DNA of 64,000 nucleotides from the NCBI GenBank assembly GCA_022072055.1, contig JAJVIK010000002.1:231615-295614 (forward strand), read 5' to 3'. A program made the translations under genes and the position numbers. This document shows, piece by piece, positions 8,620 through 16,662 of this stretch. The stretch's first letter is position 1; every line of letters begins with the position of its first letter. Origin of the DNA: a bacterium. Its GTDB lineage: Bacteria > Hinthialibacterota > Hinthialibacteria > OLB16. The notes beneath the pieces were generated by a model. It was not told the DNA's origin. It ran no database searches and worked only from the letters and a program-made list of their open reading frames with translations.

Positions 8620-9483
8620 ATGGCGAAATCGATCATCGTTGCCGGGGTTCAGATGGATGTCGCGCTGGGAAATCCGGAGGCGAACCACGCCAAGATCGAG
8701 GCGCGCCTGGCGGAGGCGGCTGGAATGGGAGCCGCGCTCGCGGTTTTCCCGGAGTGCGCGCTGGCGGGTTATTGTTTTGAATCCCTCGATGAGGCGCGGC
8801 CTTTCGCTGAAACGGTTCCCGGTCCCAGCACCTCACGTTGGTCAGAGACCTGTCGGAAGCTGAACCTCCATGCGGTTGTGGGGATGCTCGAGACGGATGG
8901 AGAGCGGCTCTTCAACGCCTGCGTTTTGGTCGGGCCGAAGGGTCTGGTCGGCGCTTACCGGAAGATTCACCTCCCCATGTTGGGGGTGGACCGCTTCACC
9001 ACCCCGGGAGATCGCCCCTTCGAGGTGTGGTCCATCGGGGCGGCGAGAGTGGGCATGCACATCTGCTACGATGGGGCCTTTCCCGAGGCCCCGCGCGCGC
9101 TCGCGCTCCTCGGCGCGGACCTGATAGTCCTCCCCACCAACTGGCCTCCGGGCACCGAGTGCACCGCGGGGCATGTTCCCAACACCCGCGCCCTCGAAAA
9201 CAATGTCTACTACATGGCGGTGAATCGGGTGGGCGTGGAGCGCGGTTTCACCTTCATCGGTTGCAGTAAGATCTGCGACACCGATGGTGGGGTGTTGGCC
9301 GAGGCGCCGCACGCGAGCGAGGAGATTCTCCATGCCGAAATCGATGTGGACCGCGCCCGGAACAAGCGCCTGGTTCGGGTCCCCGGTAAGCATGAAATCC
9401 ACCGTTTCGCGGACCGTCGCCCGGATATGTATGGACCGATTGTGAACCTCCCGATCCCACCCAGACAGGGGAGGTCGGAGTGA
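8620..9483 (+). CDS. Carbon-nitrogen hydrolase (nitrilase superfamily)
   Basis: 287 residues. The catalytic triad is intact: E45 in F-P-E-C-A-L-A-G-Y, K115 in Y-R-K-I-H-L-P and C149 in H-I-C-Y-D-G. Members hydrolyse amides, N-carbamoyl compounds or nitriles; the lack of nitrilase-specific features favours an amidase. The gene lies 21 bases after the aldolase gene and its stop TGA overlaps the next start in a TGATG arrangement. The neighbouring creatininase-family gene suggests joint action on a cyclic or linear amide. Confidence 0.88.
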   Translation: MAKSIIVAGVQMDVALGNPEANHAKIEARLAEAAGMGAALAVFPECALAGYCFESLDEARPFAETVPGPSTSRWSETCRKLNLHAVVGMLETDGERLFNACVLVGPKGLVGAYRKIHLPMLGVDRFTTPGDRPFEVWSIGAARVGMHICYDGAFPEAPRALALLGADLIVLPTNWPPGTECTAGHVPNTRALENNVYYMAVNRVGVERGFTFIGCSKICDTDGGVLAEAPHASEEILHAEIDVDRARNKRLVRVPGKHEIHRFADRRPDMYGPIVNLPIPPRQGRSE

Positions 9484-10274
9484 TGCTTTGGCAGGAACAG
9501 AGCTGGCCTCGGATCAGGGAGTTGGACAAGCGGATTCCGGTGGTGGTCCCGCTCGGCTCTTTGGAGCAGCACGGTCCCCACCTCCCGTTGATCGTGGACA
9601 CCCTCCAGGTGACCGCGATCGCCGAGGCGGCTGAGCGGCGGCTTGCGGACAGAGTCCTCCTACTCCCGACCCTCTGGCTTGGCTCTTCCCATCACCATCT
9701 CGACTTTCCGGGGACAGTGAGCCTGCTCCCCTCGTTGTACAGCCAGGTGATCGAGTCCATCGCGCTCTCGATCCTCCAGGCCGGGTTCCGAAGGGTTGTG
9801 TTCCTGAATGGGCATGGCGGCAACAAGGTCCCGGTCGCCCAAGCCCTTTCCGAGTTGGTGTGCGGAAGCGAGATAGCCGAGGATGCCTATTTGGCCCTTG
9901 CCACTTGGTGGGAGCTCAATCCGGAGGCTTTCCGCGTGGGGATGGAGACCCCCGCGGTGTCGCATTCGTGCGAGTATGAAACCTCGCTGGTGCTGGCGCT
10001 CAGACCTGACCTGGTCCGGATGGATCGCGCGCGGAAAACCCCCATGGCGCTCGACAACGAGTGGGTCAAAACAGAAAGCCCCCAGAGCAGCCGTGTCAGC
10101 ATCTATCGCCGGTTCCGGCGTCTCACCGCGCCAGGTTCGATGGGCAGCCCCCTCTCGGCCAGCGCGGAGAAGGGGAATCGGTTGCTCGCCGCCGTGGTCG
10201 AGGAGCTCGTTCGCTTCCTGACCGACTTCTTCCAGTGGCCCGAATTGCCCCCGCTGGGTCCCGACCTCGGTTAA
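9483..10274 (+). CDS. Creatininase family amidohydrolase
   Basis: 263 residues from ATG 9483, which overlaps the preceding TGA; GTG 9480 is possible. A GGGGAGG ribosome binding site precedes it. The family metal residues are visible: E28 and H30 in S-L-E-Q-H-G-P-H, D39 in I-V-D-T, H111 in N-G-H-G-G-N, and acidic E164/E166 in C-E-Y-E-T-S. The family includes creatininase, formamidase-type enzymes and MftE-like peptidases, so the substrate is undefined. The coupling with the nitrilase-like gene suggests consecutive amide-bond hydrolyses. Confidence 0.85.
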   Translation: MLWQEQSWPRIRELDKRIPVVVPLGSLEQHGPHLPLIVDTLQVTAIAEAAERRLADRVLLLPTLWLGSSHHHLDFPGTVSLLPSLYSQVIESIALSILQAGFRRVVFLNGHGGNKVPVAQALSELVCGSEIAEDAYLALATWWELNPEAFRVGMETPAVSHSCEYETSLVLALRPDLVRMDRARKTPMALDNEWVKTESPQSSRVSIYRRFRRLTAPGSMGSPLSASAEKGNRLLAAVVEELVRFLTDFFQWPELPPLGPDLG

Positions 10275-10284
10275 GTCCGTCGGC

Positions 10285-12174
10285 CTATTCCTCAAGTCCA
10301 AGCGAGCGCTTGCCGGCATCGGTCAACCGCGCCGCCGACCAGGCCGGCTCCCAGGTGAAACGAACCACCACTTGGGAGACTCCCGGAACCCTGAGGAGGC
10401 GCTCGCGTATCCCCTCGGTGTTCCTTCCACCGCCGCGGAAGACCAGATAGTCATACACCGGACGCCCCCGGTGGGGCATGGTCATCAACACCTCCGCCAC
10501 TCCGTTCCTCACCTTGAGGTCATAGACATAGCCCAGGTCCACGACATTCCCATCGATCCGATAGAGCTGCTCGTCGGTGACATCTCGGATGGCCTCCCAA
10601 AGAGCGTGCTTGAGAGCCCCCGTTTCCTCGGTCTCGCCATACCGGGCGAGCGACCCGACCTGGACGTGCTTCTTGAGATCCGGGGGCTCTCCCGGCGAGG
10701 CCACAAGAGGCGCGAGAAACCGCTTCCGAATCCCCTCGATCACCGGAGCGGCATCGCCTTGGGGGAAAGGCGCGACGAGATAGGCGTTTCGTTCCGACAA
10801 GACCGTGCCGGCATACCAATGGAGGTCGCCGCCCCCGATGGGTGAACGGCTCCAGAGCTGACCGTGCTGGTGGTAGTGAAGGATTGGGGGAGCATTGCGA
10901 GTGAGCGGCCCCGCCGGAGACAAGACATGGTCCAGCCACAGGCCGATGAAGGCGTCCCGACTTTCCGGGTGATGGAACCCGACTCCCCAAAGGTGTTCCC
11001 CTTCCTCGGCTGGGACCTCACCCTCTCTGAGTTTTCCAGCCCCATCGATCCAGACCTTTTCGGTGAAGGAATAGCCCGAGAGGACCCATTCATCATCGCG
11101 CATCGTGGTGAAATCGAAATCCTTGGCCGCTTCCATCTTGCCCTCTTTGAGGAAGTAATCCTTCCCGGCGTAAAACACATAAGTCTGGTCGATGTGCATC
11201 CGACTGGGGGTGAAGACCGGATGGATCGGGCTGTGGGGGAAACCCCAGTGACGGACCCGGACACACAGCGGGCCTCGGATCACCTCATAATTGGGGGGGC
11301 TGGCCCAGTTGCGGATGCGGAGCTTCTGGTAGTGGTCCTGGTCCACATAGTCGTTCGACCAGTCGATGGTCGGCGGCTCGCCATGCCCCTTTCCCCCGGC
11401 GTAGAGCTCAAGACCATGCTCGCGGCGGTACCGAACTCGCTCCAGTTGACCGGTTTGGTCCGAAAGGTCGGCGACAAAATGGTTGTTGGTCACCTCCACT
11501 CCGCATCCCTCTCCCGTCACGGTGAGGTCCGTGGCGTAGCACGGGAGTTCGGCCAGCGGATTTCCATGCAGGATCAGATAGGCGGCCTCGCCGCTCGCGG
11601 GAGCGTCGGCGAAAAAGACCAAACGGCAAATCCGGGAATCGCCGCGACGCACTTCACCGTAAATCTGGGAGGCGACTTCGCGGAGGGTTCCATCCTCCCC
11701 GTTGACCCGCGCCACCCGCGTCTCGCGTTGGAGATCGGTGGTCTCCGCGACAGGAAAGGCCACGATCAGGTCCACCGGCTCGGCGGCGCGCGCGATTCCG
11801 GCGGTCTCCTTGAGGGTGAGGGCCCGATAGGAGCTCCACCCCCGGGCCCACTCGGCCCATTCCGCCGGAAGGTCGGCGACCTTCGAGGACTTGGCCGCCG
11901 CAAGCAGCGGTGTCCCCGGATCCTCCCTGAGCTGCTCTTCAAACTGGAGGGTCTCCTTGAGGGATTCCGACAAAGACAGCGCGAGGTCAAACCGCCCCTT
12001 GCGGTAGGCCGCCTCGATCAGCTGGAGTTTCTCCTCAATCGTGTCCGTGCGCGCCTCGCGTCGGATTTCCGTGAGGAGCTCCTCGGCTTGGGCCGAACGG
12101 CCCGCCGACAGGACCAGCAGCGCTCCGAACATCGCGATCCCGATGAATGTCCCCCGATGACGCCATGTCCGCAT
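10285..12174 (-). CDS. Secreted protein, possibly glycan-lyase-like, with C-terminal DUF59/MIP18 domain
   Basis: About 629 residues from the ATG at 12174, which has a GGAGG ribosome binding site. A signal peptide (residues 1-30, ending near S-A-Q-A) leads into a helical stretch and a long beta-rich, aromatic-rich central region that resembles secreted polysaccharide-lyase-like proteins of this type of bacterium, without a certain family. Residues about 514-629 clearly follow the MIP18/DUF59 pattern of SufT and PaaD: V-V-D-L-G-Y-V-Y-D, V-L-M-T-M and F-T-W-E-P-A-W-S followed by S-L-G. The conserved cysteine after M-T is missing. A normally cytosolic iron-sulfur assembly domain on an exported protein is unusual. 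Confidence 0.75.
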   Translation of the reverse strand: MRTWRHRGTFIGIAMFGALLVLSAGRSAQAEELLTEIRREARTDTIEEKLQLIEAAYRKGRFDLALSLSESLKETLQFEEQLREDPGTPLLAAAKSSKVADLPAEWAEWARGWSSYRALTLKETAGIARAAEPVDLIVAFPVAETTDLQRETRVARVNGEDGTLREVASQIYGEVRRGDSRICRLVFFADAPASGEAAYLILHGNPLAELPCYATDLTVTGEGCGVEVTNNHFVADLSDQTGQLERVRYRREHGLELYAGGKGHGEPPTIDWSNDYVDQDHYQKLRIRNWASPPNYEVIRGPLCVRVRHWGFPHSPIHPVFTPSRMHIDQTYVFYAGKDYFLKEGKMEAAKDFDFTTMRDDEWVLSGYSFTEKVWIDGAGKLREGEVPAEEGEHLWGVGFHHPESRDAFIGLWLDHVLSPAGPLTRNAPPILHYHQHGQLWSRSPIGGGDLHWYAGTVLSERNAYLVAPFPQGDAAPVIEGIRKRFLAPLVASPGEPPDLKKHVQVGSLARYGETEETGALKHALWEAIRDVTDEQLYRIDGNVVDLGYVYDLKVRNGVAEVLMTMPHRGRPVYDYLVFRGGGRNTEGIRERLLRVPGVSQVVVRFTWEPAWSAARLTDAGKRSLGLEE

Positions 12175-12203
12175 CGTTCTTTCCTCCGACCTGGAAGTCT
12201 TCC

Positions 12204-12233
12204 TTGACACTCGGATTGCCCGAATGGTACACC
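12204..12233 (+). promoter_or_regulatory. Putative promoter for the amidohydrolase gene
   Basis: TTGACA at 12204-12209 matches the -35 consensus. An extended -10 follows: TG at 12225-12226 and TACACC at 12228-12233, spacing 18. It lies in the 105-base region between divergent genes, 46 bases before the ATG at 12280. Confidence 0.45.
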
Positions 12234-12279
12234 AGCCCGGTTCAGAGTCGAATCCAGTTTTCAACCGGAGGTCCCGCGC

Positions 12280-13239
12280 ATGACCCACCGCATCAGCCGC
12301 CGCGAATGCCTCAAGACCCTGGCCGTTTCCTCCGCCGCGCTGCCGGCTTCAGCTCCATGGCCCGCCCTCGCGGGGGGGCCGCCCGGATCGTCTTCGGGTT
12401 ACATCGATGGGCATGTCCATGTCTGGTCCTCCGACACCATCCGATATCCCCTCGCGCCCGACCAGCGCAAGGAGCAGATGCGTCCGGCATCGTTCACCCC
12501 GGAGGATTTCTTCACGCACGCCGGCCGGTGCGGGGTTACTCGCGCCAACCTGATCCAGATGAGCTATTACGGCTTCGACAACTCGTACATGCTCGACATG
12601 ATCGCGGCGCATCCGGGCGCCTTTGTCGGAACCGCGATCGTGGACCCGTTCGGGCCGGACCTCGAGGGCGAAATGACCCGTCTGGCTGCGCGCGGGTGCC
12701 CGGCCTTTCGGATTCAGCCCGCGCACTCGAAACAGCCTCCGGAGAGTTGGCTGCGCCCCGAACCGATGGAGCGGATGTTCGCCATCGCCGCCAAGCATCG
12801 CCTCATCCTGTCCACGCTGATCCGCTGGGATGCCCTGCCGGAGCTGGAGCGGGTCTGCGGGAAACACCCGGACACGCAAGTGATCATCGACCACCTGTGC
12901 CTCCTGGCCACGGGCGACACCCAGCCGCCGACCGAGGAGCACATGAACCGCCTGGCCGTGATGGCCAAGCATCCGAGGGTGTTCCTCAAGGTCGGCGCGT
13001 TCTATGCCTTGGGGGAAAGAACACCCCCTTATCTGGACCTCCTACCCCTCATCCGGCGAATGGTCGAGGCTTTCACCCCCTCCAGGTGCTTGTGGGAGTC
13101 GGACTGCCCCTTTCAAGTGACCAACCATTCGTATGAGGACTCGATTGCGCTGATCCGCGATCATGCCGATTTCCTTTCGGCTTCCGACAAGGACCGGATC
13201 CTCCGAGGCACGGCGGAGAGTCTCTTCTTCCAACGGTAG
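12280..13239 (+). CDS. Tat-exported amidohydrolase (PF04909-like, TIM-barrel)
   Basis: 319 residues. An S-R-R-E-C-L-K twin-arginine motif at residues 6-12 and a following Ala-rich segment form a Tat signal. H45-V-H47 in D-G-H-V-H-V-W is the metal pair, and D275 in W-E-S-D-C-P-F is the likely catalytic aspartate, as in the amidohydrolase-2 family, which includes lactonases and decarboxylases. The probable substrate is a lactone or sugar-acid derivative. The gene converges with the Gfo/Idh/MocA gene only one base away and is divergent from the DUF59-fusion gene. Confidence 0.85.
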   Translation: MTHRISRRECLKTLAVSSAALPASAPWPALAGGPPGSSSGYIDGHVHVWSSDTIRYPLAPDQRKEQMRPASFTPEDFFTHAGRCGVTRANLIQMSYYGFDNSYMLDMIAAHPGAFVGTAIVDPFGPDLEGEMTRLAARGCPAFRIQPAHSKQPPESWLRPEPMERMFAIAAKHRLILSTLIRWDALPELERVCGKHPDTQVIIDHLCLLATGDTQPPTEEHMNRLAVMAKHPRVFLKVGAFYALGERTPPYLDLLPLIRRMVEAFTPSRCLWESDCPFQVTNHSYEDSIALIRDHADFLSASDKDRILRGTAESLFFQR

Positions 13240-13240
13240 C

Positions 13241-14593
13241 TCACGACAGATACCCATCCGGGAATCTCCACGGCTTCCGGTAGATGGGTCGAACCAACTT
13301 CTGGGCTTCCGGGTCGTTCGGGATGGTCTCGGTGACCGGATCGAACGCCACCGACCTCCCCAGCTTGAGTGAGACTAGCGAGAGCTGGATCGCCACATCA
13401 ATCTTGTAGTGGTAGCCGACATGGCAACTGGGCTGCTTGCGGCTCCGCAGGCAGTCCAGCCATTCCCGATAATGGCCGGGGGAGTTGGGCACGCTTTCCG
13501 GCACTCCGGCGGAGTCGATGGCCAAACCGAGCTCCGGAACAATGTCGTGGGAGCTGTAATCGGTCACCAGGGTTGCGTTCACACCCTGAAAAACAATCGC
13601 CAGGGTCCGCCGAGTCCCCTCCGGACCGGGGAGGCTGTAGCCGCACGCGTTCACAATCGAGCTGCTCCAGGTGAGAGTGAAGTTGGGATACTGGAACAAC
13701 ACCTCGTGAGTGTCGTAGGCATCACCCGGATCCTGGATGATGTACCGCCCGCCGGAAGAGCTGACCCGGATCGGATGGTCCAAGTTGAGCGCCCAGTAGG
13801 GGAGGTCGAGGATGTGGGGCGCCATGCCGGGAGTCCAGCCCCCGCTGTAGTCCATGAAGGACCCGTGCTCGTAGGCGCCCTTGGCAATCAGCGGATTGAA
13901 CGCGCGCAGCTTGGCCGGGCCGCACCACTGGTTCCAATCCAGGTCTCGCGGGGGATCGCAATCGGCCATCTCTCCCAGTCCATCGGGGCCTTGGTTTCCC
14001 ACATGGACGGTCCGGATCACCCCGATCTTTCCCAGAATTCCCGAGCGCACGATCTCCACCACCCTGCGGTAGTTGTCCCCCGCGTGAATTTGAGTCCCGA
14101 TCTGGGTGATCCGGTTGTGGTGACGAACCGCGTTGCGGACCGCAAGACTCTCGCCCACAGACATGGTCATCGGCTTTTCGATGTAGAAGTCCTTTCCGGA
14201 CTCGCAGGCGTGAATGGCCTGCAGGCAGTGCCAATGGGGTGGGGTGCAGATCACCACCGCGTCCACATCCTTCCGCGAGAGCAGGTCGCGATAGTCCTTG
14301 ATCTCGGAGGGTTTGTTGGGGCACTTCTCGACTGCCTGGCGGATGTGGTCCCCCCACACATCGCAGATCGCGGTCACCTCGACATCCGGCTGTTTGAGGA
14401 ATTCCTCCAGAACCTGAAGCCCGCGCGCCCCGACCCCGATGAAGCCGAGTCGGATGCGTTCGTTGGGGCTGGTGGAGGGAGTCTCCTCGGACCAAGCGGC
14501 CCGAGGCAGACCCGTCGCCGCCACCCCGGCCGCTCCCAGGCGGGCGCTCAATTCCAGAAACTCCCGGCGCGAAAGATGGTCATTAGCGTGCAT
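13241..14593 (-). CDS. Tat-exported Gfo/Idh/MocA family oxidoreductase
   Basis: 450 residues with a Tat signal (L-S-R-R-E-F-L, residues 7-13). The NAD(P)-binding segment reads R-L-G-F-I-G-V-G-A-R-G, and the family catalytic-loop motif is I-E-K-P-M-T-M-S. The C-terminal region resembles the GH109-like and planctomycete-expanded branches of the family. It may oxidise a sugar or act as an NAD-dependent glycosidase. It is the last gene of a five-gene minus-strand operon; its start overlaps the symporter stop by 11 bases, and a GGAGG lies 8 bases upstream. Confidence 0.88.
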   Translation of the reverse strand: MHANDHLSRREFLELSARLGAAGVAATGLPRAAWSEETPSTSPNERIRLGFIGVGARGLQVLEEFLKQPDVEVTAICDVWGDHIRQAVEKCPNKPSEIKDYRDLLSRKDVDAVVICTPPHWHCLQAIHACESGKDFYIEKPMTMSVGESLAVRNAVRHHNRITQIGTQIHAGDNYRRVVEIVRSGILGKIGVIRTVHVGNQGPDGLGEMADCDPPRDLDWNQWCGPAKLRAFNPLIAKGAYEHGSFMDYSGGWTPGMAPHILDLPYWALNLDHPIRVSSSGGRYIIQDPGDAYDTHEVLFQYPNFTLTWSSSIVNACGYSLPGPEGTRRTLAIVFQGVNATLVTDYSSHDIVPELGLAIDSAGVPESVPNSPGHYREWLDCLRSRKQPSCHVGYHYKIDVAIQLSLVSLKLGRSVAFDPVTETIPNDPEAQKLVRPIYRKPWRFPDGYLS

Positions 14594-16325
14594 TCGAGTG
14601 CCTCCGATAAAAATATTTCACAACCAACTCTTGGGGCGGCTTGGGAGTTAGAAGCGTTCCCACAATTCCACCGACAAGCGAGGCCGCCAGGCCCCACATG
14701 AAGGGATGGAGATCAAGCGGGGTCCAGGGTTGAAGCTCTCCGGTCCGGAGTTTCCCGACCAGGTACAGGCTTGCCACGCCGAGAAACCCGGCGAACATCG
14801 AGCAGGCTGTTCCAGCCGCGTTGGCTCTGGGCCAATACAGGGCGAGCGCCATGGGGATGAGGAAGGTCGCCGCCTGGGAGGAGGATCCGAAGACAAGCAG
14901 ATCCTGGAGGTAGCGCGGCGGGTCCGCGGCCATGAGCATGACCCCGAAACCGACCGCCAGCGTGGTGGCCAGGCTGGCGCGTTTGATTGTCCGCTCGGAA
15001 ACATGCGGGTTGAAACCGTGCTGGTAGAGGTCGCGGACCAGCGCGGAGGAGATCATTAGGAGAAAGCTGTCCACCGTGGACATAACCGCCGCGAAGGGCG
15101 CGGCGATGAGCAGTCCGGCCAGGAAGGGCGGAGCGGCGAATAGACTCATCGCCGGCATGGCTTGGTCCGACTGCTCCAGATGGAGCGGAAGGGTTTTTGC
15201 CGCGACAAAGGTTACCACCAGCGGGAGATAGATCAGGCTGTAGCAGATGGTGACTGTAAAAATCGCCCGCGCCAGGGTCTTGTTGTCTCGGAAGGCCATC
15301 AAACGGAGCATGTTTCCGGCCTGACCCGCGCCCCCAATCGGCCAGATGAAGAAGAAGGAGATCGCCATTCCAATCGGCAGAAAGGCCTCGAACCCTCCGC
15401 TCCGCGCTTCGTCCGCGCTCTTCTTTCTGCCCGGCGCCACAAGCGCCTCGGGTTCGGTCGCCTGGAGGTGGCTGTTGACCTTCCGAAGGCCCTCGGGGAG
15501 CTGTGAGAAGCGAAAGGCTTCGTTCTTGCGGACCTCCATTCCGGCATAGCGCTCTTCCTCGGTCCAGGCGGCGGCGACCACCGCGCGTGGATCGCCCACC
15601 GGAGCCAGATGGACATAGGCCTGATACAGAGTGAGCGGGAGGAGCAGAGTCACCCCCACCACCATGATGACCCCTTGCATCACATCGGTCAGCACCACCG
15701 CGCGAAATCCCCCGAAGGCCGTATAGAGGACCACCGATAGGGCGAAAAACACCAGTCCCGCCAAGTATCCGGCGGACACTCCGGGAAGACCGCGCGCCGC
15801 CGGCTCCAACAACTGCTTGCAGATTTCAAACGTGGGAAAGTCCGTCATCAGGGTCTGGAACAAGACCCCTCCGGCTTTGAACTGTCCGACCAGGTACACA
15901 ACCAGAAAGAAGAGCAGGAAGAGGGTGACCAACACTCCGAGCCAGGGACACGCGAAGCGATCGCGGAATAAGTCGGGGAAGGTGATCGCGTCACTCTTTC
16001 GCGCCACTTGGTTCAAACGTTTTCCCAGGAGGCCCATGGAACAGATCGGAAAAACCATGTAGCCCGCGATCCACAACGCCAGCACCCAGCCGTAGGTGTA
16101 AATCAGGGAGGGGAAGCCCGTGTATGTTCCGCCCGAGGCGCTGGTCGCGGCGAAGGTGAACGCCAGAGTCCAGGACCCTAGTGTCCGTCCTCCAATGTAG
16201 TACTCCTTCAGAAAGGATTTTCCACGTGACCGACGGTGCGCGAAGGCGGCAATGGCGAACACCCCAGCCAGATAGACCATGAAGGTGAGGACAGTCCAGT
16301 GTGAGGAGCTGCTTTCAATCTCCAC
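14583..16325 (-). CDS. Sodium:solute symporter (SSS family, PanF-like)
   Basis: 580 residues with about 13 membrane spans. Y-Y-I-G-G-R-T-L-G and T-F-A-A-T-S-A-S-G-G-T-Y near the N-terminus are typical of SSS transporters, and the C-terminal third resembles the pantothenate-symporter branch. The start is GTG at 16325, supported by a GGAGG about 9 bases upstream. A roughly 70-residue charged insertion (A-A-W-T-E-E-E-R-Y to K-K-S-A-D-E-A-R) lies between two spans. The genomic setting suggests uptake of a sugar or sugar acid released by the neighbouring enzymes rather than pantothenate. Confidence 0.88.
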   Translation of the reverse strand: MEIESSSSHWTVLTFMVYLAGVFAIAAFAHRRSRGKSFLKEYYIGGRTLGSWTLAFTFAATSASGGTYTGFPSLIYTYGWVLALWIAGYMVFPICSMGLLGKRLNQVARKSDAITFPDLFRDRFACPWLGVLVTLFLLFFLVVYLVGQFKAGGVLFQTLMTDFPTFEICKQLLEPAARGLPGVSAGYLAGLVFFALSVVLYTAFGGFRAVVLTDVMQGVIMVVGVTLLLPLTLYQAYVHLAPVGDPRAVVAAAWTEEERYAGMEVRKNEAFRFSQLPEGLRKVNSHLQATEPEALVAPGRKKSADEARSGGFEAFLPIGMAISFFFIWPIGGAGQAGNMLRLMAFRDNKTLARAIFTVTICYSLIYLPLVVTFVAAKTLPLHLEQSDQAMPAMSLFAAPPFLAGLLIAAPFAAVMSTVDSFLLMISSALVRDLYQHGFNPHVSERTIKRASLATTLAVGFGVMLMAADPPRYLQDLLVFGSSSQAATFLIPMALALYWPRANAAGTACSMFAGFLGVASLYLVGKLRTGELQPWTPLDLHPFMWGLAASLVGGIVGTLLTPKPPQELVVKYFYRRHSNAR

Positions 16326-16647
16326 CCGCGTCCCCCTCCGCTTTCATCCCCGAGCGAGCCGCCTCCATGTCGTCCGCCGGAGAAACCTCCTCGGGATCAT
16401 CATGGACCATGTGGAAGAAGGTGAACCATGCGGTGAAACCCACGCACACGGTCCATGGAACAAACACCCCCCAAAACACCCAGTCCGGAATTCCCCAATA
16501 GTCGCCGACTGTATGGGGGTCGCGGTCGTACCCGGTCCGGGCGCAGTAAATGACCGTGAAGGCCAGAGGGATGATGAACACCACGAGCGTGAAGATCGCC
16601 TCGTGGAGGGCGCGCCGATAGGACGGATCGAAGGTGTGTTTGTCCAT
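16315..16647 (-). CDS. YhdT/DUF997-like small membrane protein paired with the symporter
   Basis: 110 residues with two membrane helices (about 17-36 and 56-80) and an acidic tail. Its position, overlapping the SSS symporter start by 11 bases, copies the yhdT-panF arrangement of enterobacteria, where this small family accompanies PanF-type transporters. It is probably a subunit or assembly factor of the transporter. A GGGAG ribosome binding site precedes the ATG at a longish spacing. Confidence 0.75.
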   Translation of the reverse strand: MDKHTFDPSYRRALHEAIFTLVVFIIPLAFTVIYCARTGYDRDPHTVGDYWGIPDWVFWGVFVPWTVCVGFTAWFTFFHMVHDDPEEVSPADDMEAARSGMKAEGDAGGD

Positions 16648-16662
16648 CGCGTCGGACGCTCC

